Source of the DNA: Rattus norvegicus
Taxonomy: Eukaryota > Chordata > Mammalia > Rodentia > Muridae
Length of the DNA: 64,000 nt
Assembly: GCF_036323735.1 (NCBI RefSeq)
Contig: NC_086036.1
Location: forward strand, 18,890,064-18,954,063
Direction of reading: 5' to 3'
Positions 47,155 to 59,717 of the stretch are shown piece after piece (position 1 is the stretch's first letter; the number at the start of each line of letters is the position of its first letter). A program made the position numbers and the translations under genes. The notes below the pieces were generated by a model that was not told where the DNA came from, did no database searches, and worked only from the letters and a program-made list of their open reading frames with translations.

Positions 47155-50100
47155 CTTTTTAGAATTTATTGCAAATGAAGGAAAAACATACCCAAACTTA
47201 CGGGAGGAAAACTCATAGCTATGAGTGTCTCCAAAAACAAAATGGAGAGAACACACACTAGCAGCTTGACAGCATGTATGAAAGCTCTAGAATAAAAAAG
47301 AAGCAAATACACCCAAGAGGAATGAGTAGACAGCAGGAACTAATCAAAATCATGGCAAAATCAAGCAAGTAGAAACAAAAATAACTATACAAAGAATCAA
47401 CAAAACCAGGAGCTCGTTCTTTGTGAAAATCAACAAGATAGATAAACCATTAACCAGCCTATCCAGAAGGCACAGGGAGAGTATCCAAATTAACAAAATC
47501 AGAAATGAGAGGTGAGGAATAATTATGCCTAATTATACCTATTATATACATACATATATATATAATATATATAATTATATACAATTATACCTAAACCACA
47601 TAAAGACCCAACAAAGAAAGAGAAGTTCAGACCAATTTCCCTTATGAATATTGATATAAAATTACTCAATAAAAATTTTGCAAACCAAATCTAAGAACAT
47701 ATCAAAATAATCATCCATCATAACCAAGTAGGCTTCATCCCAGGGATGCAGGGATAGTTCAATATATGGATATCAATCTAATTGACTATGTAAACAAACT
47801 CAAAGAAAAAAACCACGTGATCATCTTATTAGATGCTGAGAAAGCATTTAAGAAAATTCAACACCCCTTCATGTTAAAAGTCTTGGAAAGATCTGGAATT
47901 CAAAGCCTATATCTAAACATATTAAAAGCAATATACAGCAAACCAGAAACTTGAAGCAATCCCACTAAAATCAGGAACTAGACAAGGCTGCCACACTCTC
48001 CCTCCTTATTCAATACAGTAGTAAAGCCTTAACCAGAACAATCACACAACAAAAGGAGGTCAAGGTGATATAATTTGGAAAAGATGAAGTCAAATATCAC
48101 TATTTACTGATGATATGATAGTATACTTAAGTGACCCCAAAATTTCCACTAGAGAATTACTAACCCTGCTAAACAACTTAACCAAAGTAGCTGGATATAA
48201 AATTAACTCAAACAAATGAGTAGCCTTCTTCTACTCATAGAATAAAAAAGGTAAGAAAGGAATTAGAGAATGGATACACTTCACGATACTCACAAATAAT
48301 ATAAAATACCTTTGTGTGACCCTAACTAAGGAAATGAAAGATCTGTATGACAAGAACTTCAAGTTTCTGAAGAAGGAAATTGAAGAAGATCTCAGAAAAT
48401 GGAAAGATCTCCCACGCTCATGAATGGGCAGGATTAATATAGTAAAAATGGCCCTTTTGCCAAAAGCAATCTACACATTCAATGCAATCCCCATCAAAAT
48501 TCTTCATAGAGTTAGAAAGAGCAGTTTGCAAATTCATTTGGAATGACAAAAAACTCAGGATAATGAAAACTATCCTCAACAAAAAAAAAAAAAAAGAACT
48601 TCTGGGGAATCGCCATCACAGACCTCAAGCAGTATTACAGAACAATAGTGATAAACAGTATGGCATTGGTACAGAGACAGACAGGTAGATCAGTGGAATG
48701 TAATTGAAGACCCAGAAATAAACCCATACATGTATAGTCAATTGATCTTTGACAAAGGAACTAAAAATATCCAGTGGAAAAAAGATAGCGTTTTAAACAA
48801 TTGGTGTTGGTTCAAGGAGTGTTCAGCATGTAGAAGAATGCAAATGAACCCATTCTTATCACCCTGTACAAAGCTTAAGTCCAAGTAGATCAAGGACCTC
48901 CACATCAAACCAGATATATTCAAATGAATAGAAGAAAAATTGGAAGAGCCTTGATCACATGGGTACTGGGAAAATTTCCTGAACAAAACACCAAAGGCTT
49001 ATGCTCTAAGATTAAGAATCAACAAATGGGACCTCATAAAACTGCAAACTTCTGTAAGGCAAAGGACACTGTCATTAGGACAAAATGGCAAACAACAGAT
49101 TGGGAACAGATCTTTACCAATCTACATCTGATAGAGGGCTAATATCCAAATTATACAAAGAACTCAAGAAGCAAACCATCCAGAGAGCCAAATAACCCTA
49201 TTTTAAAAAGGGGTATAGAGCTAAACAAAGAATTTTTTGCTGAGGAATGTTGAATGGCTGAGAAGTACCTAATGAAATATTCAATAACCTTAGTCATCAG
49301 GGAAATGCAAATCAAAACAATCCTGAGATTCCACCTCACACCATTCAGAATGGCTAAGATCACAGTCAGGTGACAACAGATGATGTCGAGGATGTGAAGA
49401 ATGAGATACACTCTTTCATTTTTTGCTGGGATTGCAAGCTGGTCCAACCACTTTGGAAATCAGTCTGGATTTTGGGCTCAGAAATTTGGACATAGTACTA
49501 CTTCAGAACCCAGCTATTCCACTTGTGGGCATATATGCACCTGATGCTCCAACATACAACAAAGGCACATTTGTAATAGCCAGAAGCAGGAAAGAATCCA
49601 GATGACCTTCAACAGAGGAATGGATACAGAAATGTGGTACATCTACACAATAGAATAGTATTCAGCTATCTAAAAGGTGGGTGGAACTAGAAAATTTTAT
49701 CCTGGGTGTGGTATCGCAAACAGAAAAACACACATGGTATGCATTCACTGATAAGAGGATATTAGCTGAAAAGCTTGAAATACCAAAGATTCAATACACA
49801 GACCATATGAAGTTCAAGAAGAGGAAGACCAAAGTGGGGATGCTTCAGTCCTTCTTCAAAGGGGGAACAAAACTATTCACAGGAGTGGATATGGAGACAA
49901 AGTTTGGAGCAGAGACCTAAGGAATGACCAGTCAGAGCCTGCCACACCTGGTTATACAGTCCATATATATACAGCCACCAAAACTAGACAATAATGATGG
50001 AACTAAGAAGTGCATGCTGACAGGAGCCAGATATAGCTGTCTCCTGAGAGACACAGTGAGAGAATGTCAAATACAGAGGCGAATGTCAGTGGCAAACCAT

Positions 50101-50478
50101 TGAACTGAGAACAGGGTCCCTGTTGGAGGAATTAGAGAAAGGATTGAAGGAACTTGAGGGGCTTGCAACCCCATAAGAACAATACCAACCAACCAGAGCT
50201 CCCACGGACTAAACCACTACCTAAATCAATACATGGACTGGCCCATGGCTCCAGCTGTATATGTAGCAGAGAAAGGCCTTGTTGAACACCAAAGGAAGGA
50301 GAAGTCCTTGGTCCTCTCATGGTTGGACTCCCCAGTTTAGGGGAATGTCAGGGGTGGAGGGAAGAGGGGTGTGGGGAGGAGGAACATCCTCACAGAAGAA
50401 TTAGGGGGCTTATGGCCAGGAAACTAGTAATGTGAATAACATTTGAAATGTAAATAAAAACTATCCAATTAAAAAAAT

Positions 50479-50610
50479 TACATAGAGATGGTTCTCCTCA
50501 ACTTTTTAAGACCTCGTGCCCATGGAGTAAGGAAAATGACTTGCCTCGGGATAATAATAACTCACTGTAATAACTCACTGAAGAGTACCTAAATTTCTGA
50601 AATACTGTCT
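50479..50610. other. Short unique segment
   Basis: Unique sequence between the old L1 tail and a microsatellite. Confidence 0.5.
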
Positions 50611-50665
50611 GTCTGTCCATTAGTCCATCCATCCATCCATCCATCCATCCATCCATCCATGTATC

Positions 50666-50732
<67 letters not shown>
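50611..50732. repeat. CCAT and CTAT compound microsatellite
   Basis: About 9 CCAT units (50624-50660), then about 16 CTAT units (50666-50732). Confidence 0.95.
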
Positions 50733-50807
50733 GTCAAGTATTTATTCACTGAAAGTAATCTACCTATGAAGCAGTGAAGTTCTGTGCAGCAGATATAATT
50801 TGAGATT

Positions 50808-51276
50808 AGAAAATTTTCCCCTTCCACTGGTGCTCTTACTAGGATATTCATTGCTACCTATGAGGTCAGAGTCCAGGGTCAGTCCGTGTATAGTCTTTAG
50901 GTAGTGGCTTAGTCCCTGGAAGCTCTGGTTGCTTGACATTGTTGTTCATATGGGGTCTCAAGCCCCTTCAAGCTCTTTCAGTTCTTTCTCTGATTCCTTC
51001 AATGGGGGTCCCGTTCTCAGTTCAGTGGTTTGCTGCTGGCATTCGCCTATGTATTTGCTGTATTCTGGCTGTGTCTCTCAGGGGAGATCTACATCTGGTT
51101 CCTGTCGGCCTTCACTTCTTTGCTTCATCCATCTAATCTAGTTTGGTGGCTGTATATGTATGGCCAGAGGGGTTAGGAGGATGTTGGACTGGAAACTGGG
51201 AAAGGGAATAACAATTGAAATGTAAATAAGAAATACCCATGTTAATTAATAAAGATGGAAAAAAAAGAAAATTTTC
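50808..51276 (+). mobile_element. Twin-primed L1 3' end (inverted 5' half) with TSDs
   Basis: 50819-51165 is L1 3'UTR in reverse orientation (complement of about 46440-46810). At about 51166 it switches to forward 3'UTR (GGAAAGGGAATAACAATTG) ending in GTTAATTAATAAAG and poly(A). The whole is flanked by 11-bp duplications AGAAAATTTTC at 50808-50818 and 51266-51276. This is the signature of twin priming during L1 integration. Confidence 0.92.
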
Positions 51277-52075
51277 TGTTTGTCTTATTATCACAATAAA
51301 TATTTTCCTAAAAGAAAAAAACAACAACAACAACAACAACAAAAACCAAGTAATACAGGCTTTTTTTAAAAACAAGAAGACATTTGTGACAAACATTGTC
51401 TGATACGGATATGGAAATAGAGAGTTCCTGAAACCCACCTCCTGCTTGCTAAAGATGCAAGACATCCAATGACACATTGCCACCCAAATCAAAGTTAGTT
51501 TTCTGAAGGCCAATAAGTTTCCAAAGAAAAGAATCAAAAATGACAATATCTAAACTCCAGATAACTATGGTATTCTAGCTCTAGTAGGCGACATAAACAA
51601 CCCTTTATATAGACTCTGCCCAACATTATGGCACCTATATGAGTAAAAGAAACCGTCACCCAATCTGATTAGTATAATATGAAATTCTTCTATAAAAACT
51701 CCTAACACATATGCATACATAAACAGAAGGGGTAATATATTTCACCAACCATATAGACATTTCTGAGAAAATGAACCATCCAAACAGTATGTCTTGTCAA
51801 CTAGACACGTAACTTGTTAAACAACATTTAATCTTTTTAAACAAATAATAAAACAATAATTCCATCAAACTTGTAAATATTCCTCACTGGTAACATTTGG
51901 ATTTAGAATCATTATTCATACTATAAAGATAAGCTTCACCTCATTAGTCTTTCTACCAAGAACATACATGGAGTATCTGAATTTCCTCTCGTAATTGCAG
52001 GAAAGGAAGATTATGTATAGTCTAGAAGACATAGTGACCTTAGTATAGTGTCTTTTATCTACTGTTTGAAAGAGA
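51277..52075. other. Unique non-coding DNA with a CAA repeat
   Basis: A CAA microsatellite lies at about 51320-51342. Nothing else recognised. Confidence 0.5.
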
Positions 52076-52076
52076 T

Positions 52077-52144
<68 letters not shown>
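52076..52144. repeat. CT microsatellite
   Basis: About 34 CT units with one TTT interruption. Confidence 0.95.
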
Positions 52145-52146
<2 letters not shown>

Positions 52147-55100
52147 GAGTTATATTGGAAGAGGACATGTTCTATGAATCATAAAATTTTAGATCTTAAT
52201 GACATCGTATGTATATATAATATATATGCATACATATATACATATATTACAATAATCAAACTCTGCATAGATCTTTTCAAATGTGGATAATACAGAAACA
52301 CAACTCATTTATGAGACACAAATTCATATATAGACATTTCAAAAAATAAACTGTATCAGAATCAAATTGATATCTGGAGTAAGTCATTAAATTCAAACAA
52401 TTTAAAGCCGTCATCCCCACAGAGCTCACACTAAGAAAACTGGCAACAACAGATAACCACAAAAATTTAAAGCAAGTGGAATTCTTTTATTTCTGCTTGT
52501 GTATCTCTGTGTGGTGTAGTATGTATGCCACATGGTCTATATGCATGCATGTCTGCTTGGTGTGTGGGCACTTGTATTTATGTAACAGGGTATTTTGCAT
52601 GTGATTTTCATGTGATCCTGTGGGTGTGGATGTTTCTCTTAGTACACTCTTGCTTACTACAGCATGGTCTCATAGACCTCATGTATTCAGTGCACAGAGC
52701 TCATCCATTCAGCTATTCTAGCTAGTCAACTTACTCCTGGAATTCTGTCTCAAAATTCTACTTCTAGGGATTATACATGGTCCTCTATGCCCTTAGCATT
52801 CATGTGGATACTGAGGATCTCAATTCTGGCCACCATGCTTAGCAAACGTCGACACTTTCTTATGTATCTTCTGTCTAAGACTTTGTTGAGGCTCAGTGAG
52901 AATGCACCATTAATCCGATGAACACTGATGATTTCCTTTATATATCATCTTCACATAAAGCAGTTAAAAGCAGGCCAATTTTTTAACTGATCCTCTAAAA
53001 CATTTACTAATGTCTTTTTAAATAAAGTCTTCCCTCCTTCAGAGTATTGTACTCTCCTGACCTAGACTCCAAGTAGAAAACTACTACCCAATGCTGGTAC
53101 ATTTTCTTCTTTCAAAAGTGACTGGAATTCATACCGTACATGATTTTTCATATGAAAGAAATTAAAGTAATGATCTTCTTTCTCCTTCTTAAGTAATTGA
53201 AACAAATGTAAAAATTTAAATTCATAAATCATTCATCTAGTGTTTATTGAGTATTCATCTCTTCATTTCTTGATTTCAAGAACTTGTAATCTATGTTTTT
53301 AATTCAATTTTCAAATTATCCTGAAAGAAGTTGCAGTCACTGGCTGAATTTCAGATTTTCCAGCCACTGTCTTTATGCTCACCGCACCTATGTCCATGCT
53401 GGTCCTTCATATGCTTTCTGCAGATTTTCAGATAACCTAAGTCTTAAATATTCATGACTGGAAGCAGAAAAATAAGGCAGACCCTAGAGAAGTAAATTTA
53501 CTCATTTTTTTCTCTCCTACCTACACTCATTAAGGACTAATCTTTCTCTGACTTAATTAACCCATTTGCCATTTGTGATGTTGAACCCTGTGGCTGAAAG
53601 AAAGCTTGTAACTCTTACTAGTCTCCTTTCCTTGAATATCTGCATACTTTCCTCTTTCTGCTCTTATTAGTTTATCCTCCCCTTTCTTGTTTATTAGCCA
53701 AATACTCCCCTTCCTTACATATTAGCATACTCATTCCCTCCTCTGCTTACTAGCATACTCCTCCCCTTCCTTACATATTATCACATTCCTTTCCTCCCTT
53801 GCTTATTAGTATAATCCTCCTCTCCCCATCTAGATGTGCTTCTAGGCACTATTTGAATCAAGTGACCCAATCTGGCAGGACTGCAGTGAATTTCCTGTCT
53901 GTGCCCAGTATTAATTTGGTATAATTGATCTTGGAAAAGGCAATTAGACATTATAAATTATTCTTTTTCAATTAAACATTTAACCACAACAGAAACAAAG
54001 CAAGTCCTAAATGCATTAATTTAAAATATTTCTCTATGCAGAAGAGCAAAAAGAAAGGAAAAAAGTCAAATATTTGTTTCCTGCAAGTGAGAAATTATCT
54101 GCAAGGAATGCAGTAAAAATAAGAAATATTTAACTTAATTTGTCAACAAAGTAACAGATAAGGTGGTATTACTCCGTTACAAATCAATTATAATAATAAT
54201 GAAACTTCATATGAGTTTACTTTTGTTTAATTAGTTGCATCAGTATTTGCTGAATTCGTAATGCATCAAACTATAAATGATGAACTAAGGTTAAGCAGCA
54301 GTTCCCTAAACATGTATATTTTACAATGTAGTAGGGAAAAACTACAGCAAAATATCATAAATAATAAAAATGATCATCTAAAATGTTAACTTGGTGAGAA
54401 ATCATCTTTAGATGAGGAAAGCAGAAAAAAATAAAAACAGTCAGGATAACTTTCCCCAGGGGAGTTTTTCTTGTTTTTTATTCTTCCTAGTTACGCTTTT
54501 ACATCATGTAGAGTTAGAACACAGAATTCCTAGGCAGTAACTAATTTACTTCTGGCTTTTTATGATAAAAACCTTGGGCCTACAAGAGTATAGGCATTTG
54601 CTCCAGGTCAGCCGTGCACCTAGTTTATTGGAGCACTAGAGTTAGAATTCAGCTTTTATAAAGTCTCAGAGAAGCCAGCTCTTTGCAACTTCATCCTGTT
54701 TCCTCCCATTCTCCAGTAATGATTATAAAACATGAATTTCTCTTTGATTCTCAGAAATTTCCCCCTATGGCTAACACAATTTACTTGATATGTGAGAACA
54801 CTGCACAAAATAAGAGTTGCATCTAGTCACAGGGAAATAGCATCGTAGCCTATTCTGTGCTACTAAACACAGCCGATGCCTCGGATGCTGAAGGGCAATA
54901 ATTTAAACAAAATTGACACTGGGTTGGTTTTATGGATTTCTAATGTGTTTCATCTTGGGTATGTTGAATGTGCTGTTGCCTCAGCCTCTGCTGCATCTAA
55001 TACTGAAGTTTGGAAATTTATACAAATCAAAATGCCAACCCTCTTTCTTACAAAGGCAAGCAGAAAGACATGAACTTCTTTCTCTCCTCTGTCTTCTCTC

Positions 55101-55390
55101 TCTCTCTTCCTCCCTTCCACTCTTCCTCCCTCCCTTTCCTTTTTCCTAAAATAATGTCTCTTCAGTTTGCTTACTAAAATCTACATACTTTGTTATGTTA
55201 CATATACTTAATACATTTTAAGCTTTATTATTTTCATTTTATTTCTTTTTTGGTTAGTCTATTCATTGTTTGCTATTTTATGAAGCTGGCGTATGCCAAA
55301 CTGATGTTAAAATTTTGTGATATATATCATATGGAAAATAAAAGACACACACGCAAAAACAAAGTAAAACAGAAAAACCTATCAGGACTC
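52145..55390. other. Long unique non-coding stretch
   Basis: Repeat-poor, with a CTCC/TTAGCATAC-rich local repeat region at about 53640-53820 and an AT-rich block at 53880-54330 that may be conserved (see findings). No exon recognised. Confidence 0.5.
53636..53825 (+). repeat. Imperfect local tandem repeats, about 40-60 bp
   Basis: Repeated phrases such as TTATTAG, CATACTC and CTCCCCTTCCTTACATATTA recur several times between 53640 and 53820, giving a degenerate pyrimidine-rich minisatellite. Confidence 0.65.
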
Positions 55391-55393
55391 TCA

Positions 55394-55465
<72 letters not shown>

Positions 55466-55497
55466 ATGTGTGTGTGTGCATATGTGTGTGTATGTGT
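55391..55497. repeat. CT then GT microsatellite
   Basis: CT units (55391-55457) pass into GT units (55457-55497). Open frames across it are artefacts. Confidence 0.95.
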
Positions 55498-55689
55498 AAT
55501 AGAAATTAAAAAGAACAAAAGAAAATGAAAATTTCACAAGTACAATGATGAAAACTTAGATATACTTAGAAAGAGGGAACCAAAGTTAAGAAAATATTTA
55601 ATCTGATTACCGTATTAGTACATTAGCAGTATATTTTCTTGATTAATGACTGATAGGATAGTGTAGTACCCTGGCCCTGGGACCAGCCC

Positions 55690-55815
55690 TGGTCACTTGG
55701 AATTGGATGGTATGAGAAAGTCAGCTGAGAAGCCATGGGAGCAAGACAGTTTGAATAAAACTGCTGTTTCTGTTCTTATCTTTAATTCTTGCCTTGAGTT
55801 CCTGCCATGACTTCT
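55690..55815. mobile_element. Fragment of URR1-like repeat (provisional)
   Basis: AAGCCATGGGAGCAAG and CTTGAGTTCCTGCCATGACTT resemble the middle of the repeat family at 15521-15909. Short and diverged. Confidence 0.35.
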
Positions 55816-55859
55816 CTGTATGATGGCCTTTTATTTCCTCCCCACACATATGTAGCAGA

Positions 55860-56100
55860 TATGCAGCTCAGTTTTCATGTGGGTCCTGCACAACTGGAAC
55901 AGTGGCTATCTTAAAGGCTTTTGTTGGTCTGTTCGATATGTTCTTCTCGTTGGGCTGCCTTATCTATCTCAGTGGGAGAGGAAGCACCTAGCCACTCAGA
56001 GACTTGATGTGCCAGGGTATCTTAGAGAAGTGGAGACGGATAGAGGGAGGATTGTGGGAGGGGGTGACCAGGAGGTCGGCCAGTGAGCAGGATATAAACT
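55860..56100 (+). mobile_element. Old L1 3'-end fragment (provisional)
   Basis: Phrases TGTTCTTCTCGTTGGGCTGC, TCAGTGGGAGAGGAAGC, CTTGATGTGCCAGGG and GATATAAACTGAATA match a widespread rodent L1-type 3'UTR that I recall, including its G-rich stretch at 56040-56080. Confidence 0.5.
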
Positions 56101-57659
56101 GAATACATTCTAAAAAGGCATAAATTGAAACAATGAAAGATGGAGATTCTTGAAGGATTTTATAAGTAGGAAAAGGTATGTCTTTTAGAGATAGGAGTTC
56201 ACAATTGCAATCTACAATCCAATTGCACAATATTATCACATATAAAGGAATCATTTAAAATTCTTAGCCTCCAAGACATTTGTGAAGTAAAATAATTACA
56301 TATATATCCTTCCTTGCTTTTGTTCTTTCAACTGGTCACTGAACTGAGAAGAGGGAAGTGAAGAAGCCAAAGTCTGGTCCTTCAATGAGTGTCCATTCTA
56401 GCAGGGTACACAGCTGTTCAGCTACATTTTGGCTGTTTAATTACAGGTCCATGATGAAAACCAGGAAAAGAAACATGGAATCTAGGCTTAGATAAGGCTT
56501 CTGCAGGGAAGTGATATGAAAGACAATGGAGGTTGGTCTTTTCGAAAGGGGTTGTGCAGAGCTATTCTACAGTGAAGAAAGTCATTGGACTATGTTGGTA
56601 GCATAGCTAATTCACCTTACCATGTTTCTTGAAAAAAACAATTATTACCACTTCATTCCAGAGTGGGAATAGAAGAAAAGCATAAGAAAAGAAGGTGGTA
56701 GAACGGAAGGGGTGGGGGTGATGATCTTTGATAACTTCAGATCTCAAATTCCTAGAGACAAAAGCTATCATCTATGTGTCATGTAATCTCCAAAGAGTTT
56801 GTTTCAGAATCCTGAGTATAAATGTTGTTCATTTAATGACTATTTTATAAAAGAATCGTCCTATGGATTTTATTTACACCTGTTCTCTAAATAATTTAAG
56901 GTAGGAATATGAGAAAACACAAAATCTTCTAAGACTGAATTTTTTTTAATTAATTTGTTGCTTATTTGTTAACATTGGTATTGGAGATTAGGAAATGTCT
57001 GAAACCTATTTAGAGGATGAATGTGTTTTCATTCACCTGGGTTCGACAATTCTGTGTATATTATTACTGGTCTCACTGCATATATGCATTTTGTGCGTGT
57101 GAGCACGTGTGCACAAGTACTTGTGTGACTTTATTGTCTCTGACTTTCTAATTTGTATATGAGAGCTTTGAGCACTTCATCTAGTACCGGACTAACTGCT
57201 TCTGTTTTGGTTGGCATGCTAATGGGGCCATGATGAAAGACGCAACACCCCTAATCAGTGAGCAGTCAGACTCGTGTGATCATGTGCAACGCGCATCGAA
57301 GTCACAGTAGTTGTTTGTGTGTGATGATCCTGAAAATGTGGAAGTGGCTGTGCCCAGTGCTCACTTGACAGTTTAAACCCAGTAGGCTCCAGCTGGGATG
57401 CCATATTTTGTGTCAGTGTCTCAGCTGTAGTTCCTAGCTTCTTATTTACTGCGAACTCACTCACAGACAGGCCTGTGCTTTCCTGTGTCTTTTCTGGGGT
57501 GTGAGGAATAGTCTGCTATTTGAACTTGTCAGCTGATTGCATAGTCCCTTTCCTTCTAAACTTTAGGAACTTAGCAACCTCTTTCTTTCTGCCTATCCAT
57601 TCAGTATTTTTACCCATTTGACACAAACTCTCTCTCACTTTTAGTGAATTTATAGAAAG

Positions 57660-57660
<1 letters not shown>
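56101..57660. other. Unique non-coding DNA
   Basis: No recognisable repeat, exon or RNA gene. Confidence 0.5.
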
Positions 57661-57699
<39 letters not shown>

Positions 57700-57711
57700 A
57701 CACACACACAC
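57661..57711. repeat. CA microsatellite
   Basis: CA repeat with one TA interruption. Confidence 0.95.
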
Positions 57712-59630
57712 CCCAAAACTATGGTAATGGGTGGCAAAATTTTTACAGAAAATTTTTGAAAGAATACTCTTCTCTGTTTTCTTTCTCTCTGCACTCCAAA
57801 GACATCCCACATACACAGATGTGACAACTTTTTTCTCCTTTCTTTCTTTTTTTTTCTCTTTATGCTAATTCGAGCAAATGTCTGTCTGGCAACTTAACTC
57901 CGGGAATAGTCACACTTTCCCAAACTGCACTTCTGCTGCTGTTGAGGTGGTATTGCCAGCACATGATTCCTGCACATGCAGCCAGACACAAGGAGAGGAG
58001 AAAGGGAACGAAGAAGGCTTCGTGGGGAAGAATGCTGGGCATGTTACTGACAGACTTTGGTAATGGATTGGAATAAAAGTGCATGCTCAGGAGTGACTGG
58101 TTTTCTAAAAATAACTTCCTAGGAGACATCTGGGTTTTGGAATTAAATCATCTCCAGATATTGCTAAGAAGGATACAACTAATCAGGCACTGTGAAAAGG
58201 GGGAGGTGGAGGACGATGATTATTACTGACAGATATTTAAGCTTGACTTTTTCTATTTTGTTTGAATTGTTTTAATCTGATTTGTCAAACACTTTGAAAT
58301 AAGTATTTTTCAAATACATTAATTGTGTTATGGAAATATGCTAGTTGATAATTCACATTATTGTCTAACCATCAAGGACAGAGTACACCATTGCTGGAGA
58401 CACTCATCCCTGCTTCTGAGTTCTTCATTCTGATGGCTTGTCATATGCCTGTACAGCTGATCCAATTCTCCCACCTTACTCCTCTACATTTTCTCCTCCT
58501 TTCTCTCCTACACCTCCTGGTATTCGTACTTTCATCAATGTGGATGATATTTATATTTCTGCTTACTTAATGCATTGGGGGCAATGGCAAATGCATAATG
58601 CATTTGTGGGGACATAAAGAATATCATATGCTATTCTTGCCCTCAGGAGTTTACTGCTGTTTGGAAAGACATGATCTATATGCATGGAATGTTGAATAAA
58701 GATTCTGGATTTGAATGGCAATATAGGAATTTAAATCAGGTGGCCAATAAGTACTATCAGCTTTCAGCCAAGGGATCAGTGCAGAATGTGTGGTCAGAAG
58801 CAGCTTTACCTTTCCTCAGTCTCTGGAACACAGACTGCTTATACGTGCTCTCAAGTTTTTATCAGATTTCTTTGCAGGGCTTTGCCTATCTGCCTTTCCA
58901 AATGTTACTTAAGATTTTTTCAGGTTTAAACTTTGATTAAACTTTACCTTCTCTATGAAGAATCTGTAGTCTTTCTATCGAGTCAATTCTCTGAATTCTT
59001 CTTCAATCCTACTTCTTTAACACTTACCTCACATCAGGCTGCATGCTGTCAGCATTCTCCTTTGTTGTGAGCCTGAATTTAATATTGACATTTCTCTTGC
59101 ACTATCTACTTTGCTAGGTACAGGCCAGAGTTTATGATCATATACAGTTCATGGCATCAAATGGTTCACCAAGTCCACTTTTTTTCTCCTTTCAATAGTG
59201 CCCAAATTAATGTATGAGAGATCTTGAATACTTTTGTTTCTTTGAGGATGCTGCAGTTGCTCCTGTCTTATTAAATGGCAGCATCTATGGATAGAAGACA
59301 GAATACTTTTAGAAACGCTTAAGGAGGACTTCTAGACCACATTAGAGATAAAGGCAGTCTTAGAAGATATGTTAAGTGTTCAAGGGCATAATGCCCAGTA
59401 AAACAGGATATCCATGAGAGCACTTTGACTGGCTACAGCTGTTTAGAGGGATTAAAATATATTTGTAATCTTTAAAACCATCTAAGCACTCTGATAAAAC
59501 TTTAGGCATTTGGATTTTTAAAGCATTTTTACTTTAATGATCTTTAAATCTGTTGGAATATGGGGGAAAATGATCTGTAATTCTTGCCACTCCTTAATTT
59601 TGTGTATTAGCATACATGTGTGCACCCACC
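57712..59630. other. Unique non-coding DNA
   Basis: No recognisable exon or interspersed repeat. An 89-codon plus-strand frame at 58671-58940 has no recognisable domain. Confidence 0.5.
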
Positions 59631-59658
59631 CATACACACATACACAACATACACATAC

Positions 59659-59714
<56 letters not shown>

Positions 59715-59717
59715 ACA
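59631..59717. repeat. CA microsatellite
   Basis: Imperfect CATACA units, then a pure CA run (about 59660-59713). Confidence 0.95.

Larger units (their letters stand above)
39879..49765 (+). pseudogene. L1 ORF2 remnant (old L1), interrupted
   Basis: The two ORF2 pieces of the old L1 are at about 39879-40598 and 47011-49765. The left piece has lost the start ATG and carries stops in the endonuclease region. The right piece contains a microsatellite (47062-47150), an internal deletion of roughly 350 bp relative to the young copy with AT-rich filler at about 47515-47585, a further deletion of about 30 bp near 47943, and frameshifts. The sequence between 40599 and 47010 is the young L1 plus one TSD copy and does not belong to this gene. 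Confidence 0.88.
38262..50478 (+). mobile_element. Old L1 split by a young L1
   Basis: The left part at 38262-40598 holds the 5'UTR, ORF1 remnant and the start of ORF2. The right part at 47011-50478 resumes ORF2 at the homologous point (ATACACTCATGGAAG corresponds to 43194-43208 of the young copy) and continues through the 3'UTR to an A-rich end. The young L1 at 40614-46995 lies between. This copy has many stops and deletions, and its 5'UTR differs from the young type. The 5' boundary is approximate. Confidence 0.92.

Noticed and set aside
58671..58940. 89-codon frame as a possible small gene
   Set aside because: No domain, no promoter or Kozak support, and ordinary composition.
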